A DNA stretch of 64,000 nucleotides from NCBI GenBank assembly GCA_029259635.1, contig JAJDEU010000013.1:372001-436000 (forward strand), given 5' to 3'. The position numbers and the translations under genes are program-made. This stretch comes from Planctomycetota bacterium (GTDB lineage Bacteria; Planctomycetota; UBA1135; GCA-002686595). The notes beneath the pieces were generated by a model. That model ran no database searches and was not told where the DNA came from. It worked only from the letters and a program-made list of their open reading frames with translations. Below, piece by piece: positions 8,535 to 17,268 of this stretch; position 1 is the stretch's first letter; every line of letters begins with the position of its first letter.

Positions 8535-10328
8535 CTAGTGAAATTCTCGCTTCGAGAGAGCGTCGACTCGCTCGCGTAGATCGCGCAGATCCGATCGCAA
8601 GCTCTCGATGCTGGATTGCATATCGCTGACCAGCTCCTGCAATTGCCCAAGGGCTTCCCCGCTCTCGGCGTGAGGCGCGGCCCCGTGATCCCGATGGCTG
8701 GAGCGCTCACGGGTTCGCTCTTCGCGGAGCACTCGCTCCGGCGCAGAGCGGTGGTGCTTATCCGTTGCTTCCTGGCGCACTTGGCGTTCGCGTTCTTTGA
8801 GCTCAGCCTTCCGGCGGTGCAGATCATGGAGCTGTTGATTGTGCTCGTGAAGATCTCGCTCCTGCACAGCCACGCGCTCGGCTGCGGCGCGCGCTGCCAT
8901 CTCCTGAACATGCAGCCCATGTTCCGCCAGGCGCTCCTGAGCCTCATTCAGCTCGCGCTGGGCTCTTTCCTGAGCACGATGCATCTCCATCACCGAGCGC
9001 TCGGCCTCTTGCTGAACTCGCAGAATGTGGTGTTCGCTCTCCCTCTGCTCCCGCTCGACGCATTCCCGAAGCTTCTGCTTACTCTTGTCGCAATCTCCAT
9101 CAGACCCCCCGTAAATGGTCCGCTTGCCATTCGAGAACAGCGCGGGGATCTTCTCTTCGTGAAGGTCTCGTATCAAAACCTGGTACTCGTCCATGAACTC
9201 GCTCAAGCCTCGGTTGAACTCCTCGCTTTGAACCCCGTGAAGCTCCGCTGCAATATTTAATTGTGTCGCAGCGTCCACCCAAGCGTCCTCCGACTTGAAG
9301 AACTGTCCTTCAGCTCTCTCATCACTCAAGCTCTCGAACTCCTGCTCCCAGCATTCCCACTGGTCTTCCCAATTATCTTGCCACTCGTCGCGAGCGCCAT
9401 CCCACTTCGACTCGAACGCTTCTAGGAACGTCTCCATTTCTTCCCGGGCGGGCCCGTCCATCTCTTCGAAGGATTCTTCAAAGGCATCCATCTGCTCTCC
9501 AAAGGCATCCTCCCATTCTTCGAAGACATCCTCCATCACTTCGAGTTGCTCTTCGTGCAGCTCCTCCCACTCCTCTTGCCAATCATCTTGGTCCCCGGAG
9601 GTTGAGAGGAAGTAGCGGAGGCGATTACTGTCCTCGTCTCCATCAAAGAGTAGCTGGCCGTTGCTCTTGAGAATAAGAGTGCGACCGTCATCACAGTCGC
9701 TCTCTTCGGGCTCGCAACAATCGGAACCCTCACAGCAACTGGAGGTCACGATTCGGATCACACCGTCCCCTTCAGCGCCAACCGAGAACAAGTTTTTGCC
9801 GTTCTCGTCCGTAGAGATCCTGAGCACTTGCCCACGGGAACCAGGTTCGGCAGAAAGCAAGGCTGTGGAACCGTGCGACTCGTTCGGGCTATGGATGACA
9901 AGGCCGTTTCCGGAGCTCACAGAAACTCGGGTTCCCTGCTGAGAGAGCAGTCTTTGTGGAGCGCGAGAGCGCGACGTCCGCGGCGTACGAGCAAAATTCT
10001 GCGGTGCCGTTGATCGGGTTGTCGCCGTTCGCAATCGGCGTAACCCCGACGGCGTCGATGTCCACGGAAACTGAGGAGCCTGTGGGATCGCGACCGCAGC
10101 CGGAGTAGCGGGCGTCGCCGGAATAGCAGGCGTTGCAGGCGTCACTGCAGCCAGAGGCGCCACGCTGACCACTGTCTTCGACTCATTCGGATCCTGCACG
10201 TCTTGAGCCGGTACAAGCGTGAGAGCAGTAACGCTCTCTTGAGCGGTACGGACCGCTCCTTCTCCGCCCGTAGCCACTAACGGCAAGAGAGCGCCAAGGG
10301 AGAGGGTTGTAAGTAGTGTGAGTTTCAT
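8535..10328 (-). CDS. Exported acidic, tryptophan-rich coiled-coil protein, co-transcribed with an M56 peptidase (597 aa)
   Basis: Not a family I recognise. Seen: a signal peptide (MKLTLLTTLSLGALLPLVA); an Ala/Pro/Thr-rich stretch; an Arg/Ser-rich stretch; a compact segment with a cysteine cluster (CCEGSDCCEPEESDC, about residues 198-212); a strongly acidic region of W/E/D heptad-like repeats (about 245-345, e.g. DVFEEWEDAFGEQMDAFEE); then a long Glu/Arg/Gln-rich coiled coil (about 410-540) and a final coiled coil with SIESLRSDLRDLRERVDALS. The start overlaps the M56 gene stop by four bases, so the two are translationally coupled. A role as the extracytoplasmic partner or substrate of the M56 protein is inferred from context only. 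Confidence 0.7.
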   Translation of the reverse strand: MKLTLLTTLSLGALLPLVATGGEGAVRTAQESVTALTLVPAQDVQDPNESKTVVSVAPLAAVTPATPAIPATPATPAAVAIPQAPQFPWTSTPSGLRRLRTATTRSTAPQNFARTPRTSRSRAPQRLLSQQGTRVSVSSGNGLVIHSPNESHGSTALLSAEPGSRGQVLRISTDENGKNLFSVGAEGDGVIRIVTSSCCEGSDCCEPEESDCDDGRTLILKSNGQLLFDGDEDSNRLRYFLSTSGDQDDWQEEWEELHEEQLEVMEDVFEEWEDAFGEQMDAFEESFEEMDGPAREEMETFLEAFESKWDGARDEWQDNWEDQWECWEQEFESLSDERAEGQFFKSEDAWVDAATQLNIAAELHGVQSEEFNRGLSEFMDEYQVLIRDLHEEKIPALFSNGKRTIYGGSDGDCDKSKQKLRECVEREQRESEHHILRVQQEAERSVMEMHRAQERAQRELNEAQERLAEHGLHVQEMAARAAAERVAVQERDLHEHNQQLHDLHRRKAELKERERQVRQEATDKHHRSAPERVLREERTRERSSHRDHGAAPHAESGEALGQLQELVSDMQSSIESLRSDLRDLRERVDALSKREFH

Positions 10329-12208
10329 CGGTTCATCTCCGTTGAGTGGATATCGGTAGTTTTGTAATCCGTTGAGTTAGGTCCGCTCTCCAAGACTCGA
10401 GCGAGCTTGGGCAATTCACTGGCTAAGACGATTCGCAGTTCGCGTAGACGATCGAGCTCTTGTTCGATAAGGGAGACGCTGTCATTCAGATCCTCCACGT
10501 CATCCAATCCCTGGATGACTGTGCGAATCGAATCGAGCTCGACGTTGAGACCATCGATCTCGACATCCAAAGCCCGCAGCGCCCCCTGAATGCTGACCAT
10601 CAAGACGGAGCTGGTCGCCTCCGATTCACCGCTCGTCGGCGACGACTCTTGCGGAGCCGAGTCCGTGCGATGCTCTGAAGTTGTGGGCTGCTCTCGCGTT
10701 TCGCGATTCTGATTCCAGGTGGTCGTCGTCTCTGCAAAGTCCAGAGGTGCTGGGACGGCGAGACTTTTCTGGTAGCCGCCTTCCTCTGAGATGGGAGCTG
10801 CGGCAATCCCGGGAACAAAGCCAGCGAAGGCGATGAGGCCGGCGCTCGCGAGTACGACTCGAGAGCCGAACTTGTTCGGACGTTTCGACCGCCTGCGCCC
10901 TTTGTCGAGCAACCTATAGACCCGCGTGCCAAGCCTCGAACCATCCGCCATACCCGGAGCGATGAGCGGCTTATTACCGGCGACTAGCCACTCGGCGACT
11001 TCGGTCAAGCAGCTCGCTAGCGGAAGCTCTCGCCCCGTGTGAGCAACCGCCCAGTCATCGCTGAGGTACTCAGCCAAGTCGATGATTTGTTTGCGTGCCA
11101 GTCGGTTGAGCGGCTGAAAGAAGAACGCGGCGACGAGGCCTTTTGAGATGAGCTGCCACATGGGGTCTCTTCGAACCGCGTGCGCAAGCTCGTGGGCGAG
11201 CATCGCCTCCTGCTGCTCGGCATCGAGTTCAGTCAGCGCGCGAATCGGCAGACAAATCTCCGGACGGAAGAACCCGAAGGTGATCGGCGCCGCCAACTCC
11301 GTGCTCGTCGAGAGGCGAACCCTGCGCTTGTGACCCGATCGATGGAGTAGGTCGGCAAAGGTCGCGGCAATCGGAGAGTCCGCGACCGGAGTCCTTCGAA
11401 GGAGAGCGCGACGCAAGCGAACCAGCGCCAGAACAATCGCAAGACCGCCAAGGACGGTGCTTCCCACCCATGGCAGGAGAAACCACGGCGATGCCGGCAA
11501 CGAAGGCAGGCTCGCCGCAGCGCCGATGAGGCCGGACTCTTCTTCAACCGGCAGCTCCGACCGGATCTCGCTCGTATTCAGGCCCGAATCGTCCACTGCC
11601 TCAGTCGAGATCACCGGTTCCTTCTTCGGCTTCGGTCTTTCCACCTCGGCTTGCTCTGGAGCGACCGCTCTCTCGGGCGTGGATGACCGAGGAGCCTGCA
11701 GCTCGATTCGCCCGGGTAAAACCGTGGACTTGCGTTCTCGGGTCGCGGTCTTCGGGTTCACTGTCTTCGGGGTTACCGCCCTCGGCTTCCCTTTGCCTGC
11801 TTGAGCCAGGTACTTCTGAAACATTTGCGGAACGCGAAGAGGAGCACTCGCCTGCGGTTCAACGACTCGCTTCTCTTCCGGTTTCGGTGCAACCGGTGAC
11901 GATCGATGCGAAGCAAGTTCAACCGGCTCAAGAATCGAAATCGAGTCGGGTTCGCGATCCACAACGGACTGGTCAATCTCCATTTCGTCGTGCGGAGTCA
12001 AGAGCAACAGACTGCCCCCCATCGCACGAACTCCGAATCCAACCTGCACGGTCGCCGTCACCACGCCGCCGACAAGTGCGAATTTCCAGACTCCATCACG
12101 GACGGTGTCGGAGAAGCTCTTGACGCACCGCATCAAGAGCCACGCTCCGCCCAACAGAACTGTGCTGTGAACCGAGTAGGTCAGAACCCAGGCCAGAACG
12201 GTCGTCAT
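10325..12208 (-). CDS. BlaR1-type M56 family membrane metallopeptidase (627 aa)
   Basis: Membrane zinc peptidase that in known systems cleaves a BlaI-type repressor. Seen: N-terminal membrane helices, a long Pro/Lys/Glu-rich insert (about residues 80-230), further membrane segments (FLLPWVGSTVLGGLAIVLAL), then HELAH at about residue 337 with a downstream glutamate in AEYLSDDWAV, the third zinc ligand region. After one more membrane segment the C-terminus is a disordered stretch plus coiled coil (LDVEIDGLNVELDSIRTVIQ), not a penicillin-binding domain, so beta-lactam sensing is unlikely. Start choice: an ATG at 12247 is possible, but the ATG at 12208 has a much better Shine-Dalgarno (GGGGGAG, 7 bases upstream). 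It directly follows blaI and overlaps the next gene by 4 bases. Confidence 0.85.
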   Translation of the reverse strand: MTTVLAWVLTYSVHSTVLLGGAWLLMRCVKSFSDTVRDGVWKFALVGGVVTATVQVGFGVRAMGGSLLLLTPHDEMEIDQSVVDREPDSISILEPVELASHRSSPVAPKPEEKRVVEPQASAPLRVPQMFQKYLAQAGKGKPRAVTPKTVNPKTATRERKSTVLPGRIELQAPRSSTPERAVAPEQAEVERPKPKKEPVISTEAVDDSGLNTSEIRSELPVEEESGLIGAAASLPSLPASPWFLLPWVGSTVLGGLAIVLALVRLRRALLRRTPVADSPIAATFADLLHRSGHKRRVRLSTSTELAAPITFGFFRPEICLPIRALTELDAEQQEAMLAHELAHAVRRDPMWQLISKGLVAAFFFQPLNRLARKQIIDLAEYLSDDWAVAHTGRELPLASCLTEVAEWLVAGNKPLIAPGMADGSRLGTRVYRLLDKGRRRSKRPNKFGSRVVLASAGLIAFAGFVPGIAAAPISEEGGYQKSLAVPAPLDFAETTTTWNQNRETREQPTTSEHRTDSAPQESSPTSGESEATSSVLMVSIQGALRALDVEIDGLNVELDSIRTVIQGLDDVEDLNDSVSLIEQELDRLRELRIVLASELPKLARVLESGPNSTDYKTTDIHSTEMNR

Positions 12209-12248
12209 AAAGTCGCTCCCCCAAGTGGACGATTCGAGCATGAGCATC

Positions 12249-12626
12249 TCAGCCCTCCAATCCGCGTTGGCGCTCGATCAATTCGCGCAGTCGCTCCAGC
12301 TCCGTCACGTCGATCTCCTGCTCGGTAATCAAGTGGCTGACCAGCGCACTGACGTCGCCCTCGAACAGCCGCTCGGTGAGCGAAGCCACCATCGTCCGCT
12401 GCACATCCGCTTCCCGGATCGATGCGCGGTAGACGAATTGCCGCCCTTCTTCCCGATGAACGACAACGCCCTTCTTCTCCATCTTGGTGAGCATCGTTGC
12501 GATCGTCGTCAGCGCCCGATCGGCTCCCAGCTCCTTGTGCACCTGGGCGACGGTCGCCTCGCCGTGGCTCCACAGCACCCGCATGATGGCGAGCTGCAGT
12601 TCCCCAAGATGATGTTGTCGGCTCAT
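12249..12626 (-). CDS. blaI: BlaI/MecI/CopY-family transcriptional repressor (125 aa)
   Basis: Winged-helix DNA-binding repressor; dimers bind operators of the ACTAC/GTAGT type and are released by proteolysis. Seen: LGELQLAIMRVLWSHGEATVAQVHKEL (helix-turn-helix), ALTTIATMLTKMEKKGVV (recognition region), then the wing HREEGRQFVYRASI, and a C-terminal dimerisation helix region. Length is normal for the family. It is the first gene of blaI - M56 peptidase - coiled-coil protein, separated from the peptidase by at most a few tens of bases. The inverted repeat at 12680-12715 is the likely autoregulatory operator. Confidence 0.92.
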   Translation of the reverse strand: MSRQHHLGELQLAIMRVLWSHGEATVAQVHKELGADRALTTIATMLTKMEKKGVVVHREEGRQFVYRASIREADVQRTMVASLTERLFEGDVSALVSHLITEQEIDVTELERLRELIERQRGLEG

Positions 12627-12679
12627 AGCTTGATTCCTGGTTTTCCGCTGGGGCGGGGCTCCTTTAGGCGCCCTCTTCG

Positions 12680-12715
12680 ATCAACTACCCCGGTAATACG
12701 ACCAAGGTAGTTGAT
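12680..12715 (-). promoter_or_regulatory. Putative BlaI operator upstream of blaI
   Basis: A perfect 10-bp inverted repeat (ATCAACTACC / GGTAGTTGAT) separated by 16 bases lies 54 bases upstream of blaI. Each arm contains the ACTAC or GTAGT half-site known from BlaI/MecI operators, though the spacing is wider than the classical contiguous palindrome. The minus-strand spacer contains TATTAC, a possible -10 box that would place the operator over the promoter. A terminator is less likely because no T run follows on either strand. Confidence 0.6.
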
Positions 12716-12884
12716 GTCGTTTTGAGCCGCATCCTCTTTCTCACGGATCTCTGTAAGACCCGCGTCTAGAGCGAGCACTCACGCCCTCGAAGCTGGGCTA
12801 AACGTCGCCAGAAAAGCGACTTAGGCGTTGAGGTGCCCGACTTCCGGCGCTGCTCAGCCTTGGGCTATGCCCCCCACGCAAACC

Positions 12885-13289
12885 TCAGCTTGGAGAGATG
12901 AGCGCTCGAGCGGCATCGGGGATCGGGATGCTTTGGAGCTGCGAATCCACCCAGACGAGCGTCGCTTCCGCTCGGGCCAAAACACCCCGCTCCGATTCGA
13001 GTTCGTAGACCATTTCGAAGCTCTTCGTCCCCACGCGCGAGACGCCGGTCCGAATCGTCACGGTTTCGCCCGCCCCTCCGGGGAGCAGGAAGCGCACGTG
13101 GGTGTCGCCGAGCAAAAAGGGGAATTGGGCGCCTTCAAGCAGCCCCAGCTCGCTGAAAAAGGCGAATCGAGCCTGTTCGAGGAGCGTGAGGTAGACGGCG
13201 TTGTTCAGCACTCCAGCGGCATCGAGGTCGACCCATCGAATTCGCTCGGTGTGCTCGAAGATGTAACTCTGCCGGGTGGTTTCGGCCAT
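12885..13289 (-). CDS. Acyl-CoA thioesterase, YbgC/FadM-like hotdog fold (134 aa)
   Basis: Single hotdog domain of the 4HBT family, hydrolysing acyl-CoA thioesters. The family signature is visible at the N-terminus: RIRWVDLDAAGVLNNAVYLTLLEQARFAFF, which contains the usual aspartate (DxDxxGxxNNxxY) thought to be catalytic. Length is typical. It is a monocistronic minus-strand gene; nothing nearby fixes its substrate. The preceding 258 bases toward blaI hold the operator described above and no further gene. Confidence 0.85.
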   Translation of the reverse strand: MAETTRQSYIFEHTERIRWVDLDAAGVLNNAVYLTLLEQARFAFFSELGLLEGAQFPFLLGDTHVRFLLPGGAGETVTIRTGVSRVGTKSFEMVYELESERGVLARAEATLVWVDSQLQSIPIPDAARALISPS

Positions 13290-13634
13290 TTCGAGTCGTC
13301 GGTCGTGAAACTAGCGGACGCTGCGAGCCGCCAACAGTGGGCGACCGCGATGCCCGGAGCCTAATGAGAAGGAATGCGTTCGGCGATACTCTGGCTTCCA
13401 CGCCTCCGGAAGAAGCGCTCTGTACACCTCATTAACAACGCCTTTTCTCCCCGCGCTCCCCAGTACAGTCAAAATGATCGGCGCTCGGCCGCGCAAGGGA
13501 GGGCTCGTGAGCGGGCCAGAGCGGATCACAACTCCCATTCTGGCCCCTTCGCTTTTGTCCGGGCCAACCCCGGAATCAATCTCTTCTTCAGGCTCCGCCG
13601 AAGATTAAGAACGCACCCGCAAAGCACTCCAAGA
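13290..13634. other. Intergenic region between divergent genes
   Basis: 345 bases between the thioesterase start (minus) and the exported protein start (plus). The plus frame stays open back to 13374, but the translation there is Arg/Pro-rich and not preceded by a ribosome site, so I treat it as non-coding. It should hold both promoters. No convincing hairpin, repeat or small gene was seen. Confidence 0.5.
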
Positions 13635-15407
13635 ATGCTGTTCACCCTGCTGCTCACCGCCCTCGGATCGACCCCTCCCGAGCCGGCCGTCGTCAACTCC
13701 AACTACTTGCTCGCGCTTGCCCCTGAGAACTCGGTCTCCGTGCTTGCGATCGGAAACTTGGACGAGATGCGAGAGGCCGCCAAAAAGAACTCCTTCGTCC
13801 GTTTCGCCGAAGACGAACAAGTCGCCGCTCTGTTCAACAATATTGCGGGCGACGCGATGGAGAAGCTGGCCGCTGAACTTCAGCTGAACCAAGTGCTCGG
13901 ACCGGACATCGACCTGGCTGCGCTCTTGGCCAGCCTGCACGGATCGGTCGTGCTCTTTTCCGAGACGCCGAACCAGAACATGCAGGACCCGCTAGTCGGA
14001 TTGATGATCGAGCTCGGCGACGACCGGTCCGGCTTCGATCAGGTCTTCAGCGGTTTCATGGATCGCATGGGGAACAAGATGTCGGTCTCCGGCTCGGACC
14101 ATATGGGAGTTCCGGTCATGAGCTTTCGGCCCAAGGAAGCCCGTGCGGAAGGCGTGCTGCATCTCGCGGAGCTAGGAGACGCCGTAGTTCTGATGGGAGG
14201 CTCGGGAAGCCCCGCGGCGATGACCCAGCTTCAGGGAATCATCGACCGATGGTCGGGAGCGAGCTCGACCGGCGGTCTCCTTCAAAGCGCGAACTTCAAG
14301 AGCGCTCGCGGTTCCCTCGAATTCGATCCCCATATCGAGTGCTACTTAGACGTTCATTCGCTGTGGAGCTCTCTTCAGAATTCGGGCGAGCTTCGCCATG
14401 CCGAGCTTCCCGAAGACTTGCTCAATGAAATCGGACAGGTTCGGTGGTTGCACGGCGGAGCGCGAATCGGAACGGGCGAGGAACTCGACTTTCAATTGGG
14501 GCTCGACATGCCCGAGGAAGGAATCATCGCTTCCTTCGCAGGTCTCTTTGGCGGCATTCCCATCGATCTCATGCGCCAAGTCCCGAGACAGAGCTCCAGC
14601 ATCTGCAGCCTCAGCCTCGACCTCCACGGATTGTTCAATACAGCGAACGACTTACTGCGCGCCTTCGACGAGCAGAAGTTCAACGAAGCTCAGCTTGCCC
14701 TTCAGCGTGTCAACGACATGGGAATCGACATCGAGGGCAACTTTCTCTCCCAACTCACGGGCGGGTACGTTGGCTTTAGCGTCGAAGTCCCCGCCTCGGA
14801 GTCGCTGCTCGGCATGGCGGGTTCGATGGCCGGTGCGGCCAATGGTGACGACCCGCTTCCGAGCTACGCGAGCGCAACGATCATCGGGCTCCAAGACCCG
14901 GGCCCTTTCAAGGCTGGCATCGACAAAATCCTCGAAACGTTCAACCAGCAAAAACTCACCACGGATGTTGCGAACGGCCAGCAAGCCCACTCGGTCAACT
15001 TCGGGTTCTTCGGAGTGCACTGGGCGTTCACACCGAAGAGCCTCGTGTTGGGCATACAGCCGACTCCCGTAGCCGAAGCACTTCGCATGCTCGGGGACGA
15101 TTCACTCTCGATCATGGACAAGGGGCGCTTCGCCGGTCCGATGCAAGCGAACCGCCGAGCCTTCCACTTTTCCATTCGAGACACGGCAACCAATCTCAAG
15201 TCGGCTATGGGTGGTCTTCAGAGCGTTTCTCGAATGCTCCCCATGCTCTCCATGTTGACCGACTTCAAAGTGCCCGAAGGCTTCCCCATCAACGCGCAAA
15301 CTCCCTGGCCCTCACCCTCGATCGTGAGCCGTTACTTTGAAGGCACGATCTCTTCGGCGGTCACCTGGGACGAGAGCTCGCTTCGCCTTCGATTAACCTC
15401 CAAGTAG
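13635..15407 (+). CDS. Exported protein, DUF3352-like (590 aa)
   Basis: Function unknown. The ATG at 13635 starts a short signal peptide (MLFTLLLTALGSTPPEPA); earlier in-frame starts would add an unlikely Arg-rich leader. The body begins LLALAPENSVSVLAIGNLDEMRE and continues with alternating hydrophobic strands and acidic helices and the phrases MGGSGSPAAMTQLQGIIDRW and GFFGVHWAFTPKSLVLG. This overall style resembles the exported DUF3352-type proteins common in planctomycetes; the assignment is tentative. No catalytic motif was seen. It converges with the Rieske gene 47 bases downstream. Confidence 0.65.
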   Translation: MLFTLLLTALGSTPPEPAVVNSNYLLALAPENSVSVLAIGNLDEMREAAKKNSFVRFAEDEQVAALFNNIAGDAMEKLAAELQLNQVLGPDIDLAALLASLHGSVVLFSETPNQNMQDPLVGLMIELGDDRSGFDQVFSGFMDRMGNKMSVSGSDHMGVPVMSFRPKEARAEGVLHLAELGDAVVLMGGSGSPAAMTQLQGIIDRWSGASSTGGLLQSANFKSARGSLEFDPHIECYLDVHSLWSSLQNSGELRHAELPEDLLNEIGQVRWLHGGARIGTGEELDFQLGLDMPEEGIIASFAGLFGGIPIDLMRQVPRQSSSICSLSLDLHGLFNTANDLLRAFDEQKFNEAQLALQRVNDMGIDIEGNFLSQLTGGYVGFSVEVPASESLLGMAGSMAGAANGDDPLPSYASATIIGLQDPGPFKAGIDKILETFNQQKLTTDVANGQQAHSVNFGFFGVHWAFTPKSLVLGIQPTPVAEALRMLGDDSLSIMDKGRFAGPMQANRRAFHFSIRDTATNLKSAMGGLQSVSRMLPMLSMLTDFKVPEGFPINAQTPWPSPSIVSRYFEGTISSAVTWDESSLRLRLTSK

Positions 15408-15447
15408 GTCGGGGCGATCAAGCAAGGCGGTGACGCCGCACGAGCCA

Positions 15448-15458
15448 CGGGCTGCTAG
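15448..15458 (-). repeat. CTAGCAGCCCG motif, copy 2
   Basis: On the minus strand this 11-mer includes the TAG stop of the Rieske gene. Together with the following bases it shares 13 of 13 positions (CTAGCAGCCCGTG) with one end of the MITE-like insertion at 53791-53956. No matching partner end was found within the short intergenic gap. Confidence 0.4.
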
Positions 15459-15817
15459 AGCCAAATCTCGCAGTCCCCGTCCGCTTCGCGAACCTTATAG
15501 GTCTTCGCGCGCTTGCAGGCCGAGTTCACCACGTCGCCGTTTTTCGGGTCGAACCAGAAGTTGTGCAGTGGACAGATCGCATAGCGGCCTTCGTGAAGCG
15601 GCCCTTCGATGATCTGGCCATCCTCGTGCGGACAGCGCGCGTCGAGCGCTTCTAGCCGCCCCTCCACCCGACAGAGAATCACCTCGACGCCTTGACCCGC
15701 CAGCGGATCGCCGAAGATTATTTTCTTCGCGAAGCCCTCCTCAAGCTTGCCGGCCCCCCGAATAATCGCCGGTTTGGACCCAAAGACGGAAAAGACACTC
15801 TTCAACCAGGTGAACAT
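15455..15817 (-). CDS. Rieske [2Fe-2S] domain protein (120 aa)
   Basis: Small soluble ferredoxin-like electron carrier. Both cluster-binding motifs are present: CPHEDG (Cys-Pro-His) at about residues 75-80 and CPLHN (Cys-Pro-Leu-His) at about 95-99, with the usual spacing for NirD/ferredoxin-type Rieske domains. A short hydrophobic N-terminus (MFTWLKSVFSVFGS) is not clearly a signal peptide. No oxygenase subunit lies nearby, so the redox partner is unknown. The gene is convergent with the exported protein gene and diverges from the phosphodiesterase gene 47 bases away. Confidence 0.88.
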   Translation of the reverse strand: MFTWLKSVFSVFGSKPAIIRGAGKLEEGFAKKIIFGDPLAGQGVEVILCRVEGRLEALDARCPHEDGQIIEGPLHEGRYAICPLHNFWFDPKNGDVVNSACKRAKTYKVREADGDCEIWL

Positions 15818-15864
15818 CGCGGCATGCTATCAGACCCGCTGAACTCGCAAGAGTCGCCGCGCCT

Positions 15865-17268
15865 ATGAAGCCCGTTCTTCTCCTCAATGTTGTCGGACTC
15901 ACTTCGAGTCAACTCTCCGAATCGACGCCCCATCTTCGAGCCCTCGCCACTCGAGGCTCGGCGGCGCCGATGACGACCGTCCTCCCGGCGGTCACCATGA
16001 GCGCTCAGGCGACCATGCTCTCGGGAGGATCACCCGCCGATCACGGCGTTGTCGGCAACGGCTGGATGGATCCCGTGAGCCGCGAGATCGCATTTTGGAA
16101 GCAGTCGAACGATCTGATCCAAGGCCGCAAGCTCTATGAGCGGGCGAAAGAGCGCGACTCGAGCTTCACCTGCGCCAAGCTCTTCTGGTGGTTCAACATG
16201 GGAGCCGACGTCGACTGGTCCGTGACGCCGCGGCCCTACTACGCGGCCGATGGTCGCAAGAACCTCTCGGTCTACACCTCGCCGCCGGAGTTTCAAGACG
16301 AGCTCGAAGGCCCGCTCGGCAAGTTCCCCTTCTTCGACTTTTGGGGGCCCCGCGCGGGGTTGGCTTCGAGTCGCTGGATCACGGATAGCGCGCTCTCCAC
16401 CATGAAGAGCCACCGACCGACGTTGACGATGGTGTACCTCCCCCACCTCGACTACGACTACCAGCGCCTCGGACCCGACGCTCCACATTCCAAACGAGCG
16501 CTCTCTGAAGTCGACGCGCTCGTCGGTGAACTCGTCGCTGGCGCCGACGCGATGGGCGCGGAGACCGTGGTCGTCAGCGAGTACGGAATCGAATCCGTCC
16601 GGCGTCCGATCCACATCAATCGGTGCTTGCGCGAAGCCGGCTTGCTTCGAGTTCGCACGGGTCCGTTTGGCGAGACGCTCGACCCCTTCGCGTCAGAGGC
16701 CTTCGCCGTGTCGGACCATCAAGTCGCTCACGTCTACACGCGCGATGCGAAGACGCTCGCCAGAGCGACCGAAGCGCTCGACAAACTCCCGGGAATCGAA
16801 CAACTCTTGAGCGGCGACGGGCGCGCTGCCGCAGGTCTCGATCACCCCAACGCCGGTGACCTGATCGCCGTCGCCGACGCGGATGCGTGGTTCACCTACT
16901 ACTACTGGCTCGACGACGCGCAAGCTCCCGACTTCGCCCGCACCGTCGACATCCATCGCAAGCCCGGCTACGACCCAGCCGAGCTGTTCGTCAATCCGGC
17001 TATCGCCTTTCCGCGCTTGCGCGTGGCGAGCCGGCTCGCGCGCAAAGCGATCGGCATGCGCTACATGATGGACGTGATCCCGATCGAAGCCGATCTCGTC
17101 CGCGGAAGTCACGGGCGCTTGCCACAAACTCCCGAGCGCGGCCCGGTCTTTATCACCGGCGCGGGCTTCGACTCTTGTGGCGGCGAGCCGGAGACGGGCG
17201 TCGTTCAGATGAACTCCGTCTCCGAACGAGTGCTCGCGCTCCTACTTCGAAAAGACCCAGCCGACTAG
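15865..17268 (+). CDS. Alkaline phosphatase superfamily phosphodiesterase / nucleotide pyrophosphatase-like protein (467 aa)
   Basis: Metal-dependent phosphodiesterase fold (NPP type). The nucleophile region VLPAVTMSAQATMLSGG followed by PADHGVVGNGWMD is the standard NPP block with a threonine nucleophile; YLPHLDYDYQRLGPD supplies the Asp and His ligands, and DHQVAHVY and RGSHGRLP supply further ligands. No signal peptide is evident, so it is probably cytoplasmic. Substrate unknown. Its 3' end overlaps the convergent ABC permease gene by 27 bases. Confidence 0.85.
   Translation: MKPVLLLNVVGLTSSQLSESTPHLRALATRGSAAPMTTVLPAVTMSAQATMLSGGSPADHGVVGNGWMDPVSREIAFWKQSNDLIQGRKLYERAKERDSSFTCAKLFWWFNMGADVDWSVTPRPYYAADGRKNLSVYTSPPEFQDELEGPLGKFPFFDFWGPRAGLASSRWITDSALSTMKSHRPTLTMVYLPHLDYDYQRLGPDAPHSKRALSEVDALVGELVAGADAMGAETVVVSEYGIESVRRPIHINRCLREAGLLRVRTGPFGETLDPFASEAFAVSDHQVAHVYTRDAKTLARATEALDKLPGIEQLLSGDGRAAAGLDHPNAGDLIAVADADAWFTYYYWLDDAQAPDFARTVDIHRKPGYDPAELFVNPAIAFPRLRVASRLARKAIGMRYMMDVIPIEADLVRGSHGRLPQTPERGPVFITGAGFDSCGGEPETGVVQMNSVSERVLALLLRKDPAD

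Noticed and set aside
10325..12208. True BlaR1 beta-lactam sensor
   Set aside because: The region after the M56 domain has no penicillin-binding motifs (no SxxK or KTG), only disordered and coiled-coil sequence, and no beta-lactamase gene is nearby.
17242..17268. Overlap of convergent phosphodiesterase and ABC permease genes as a sign of misassembly
   Set aside because: Both proteins end naturally with plausible C-termini; 27-base tail overlaps are common in compact genomes.
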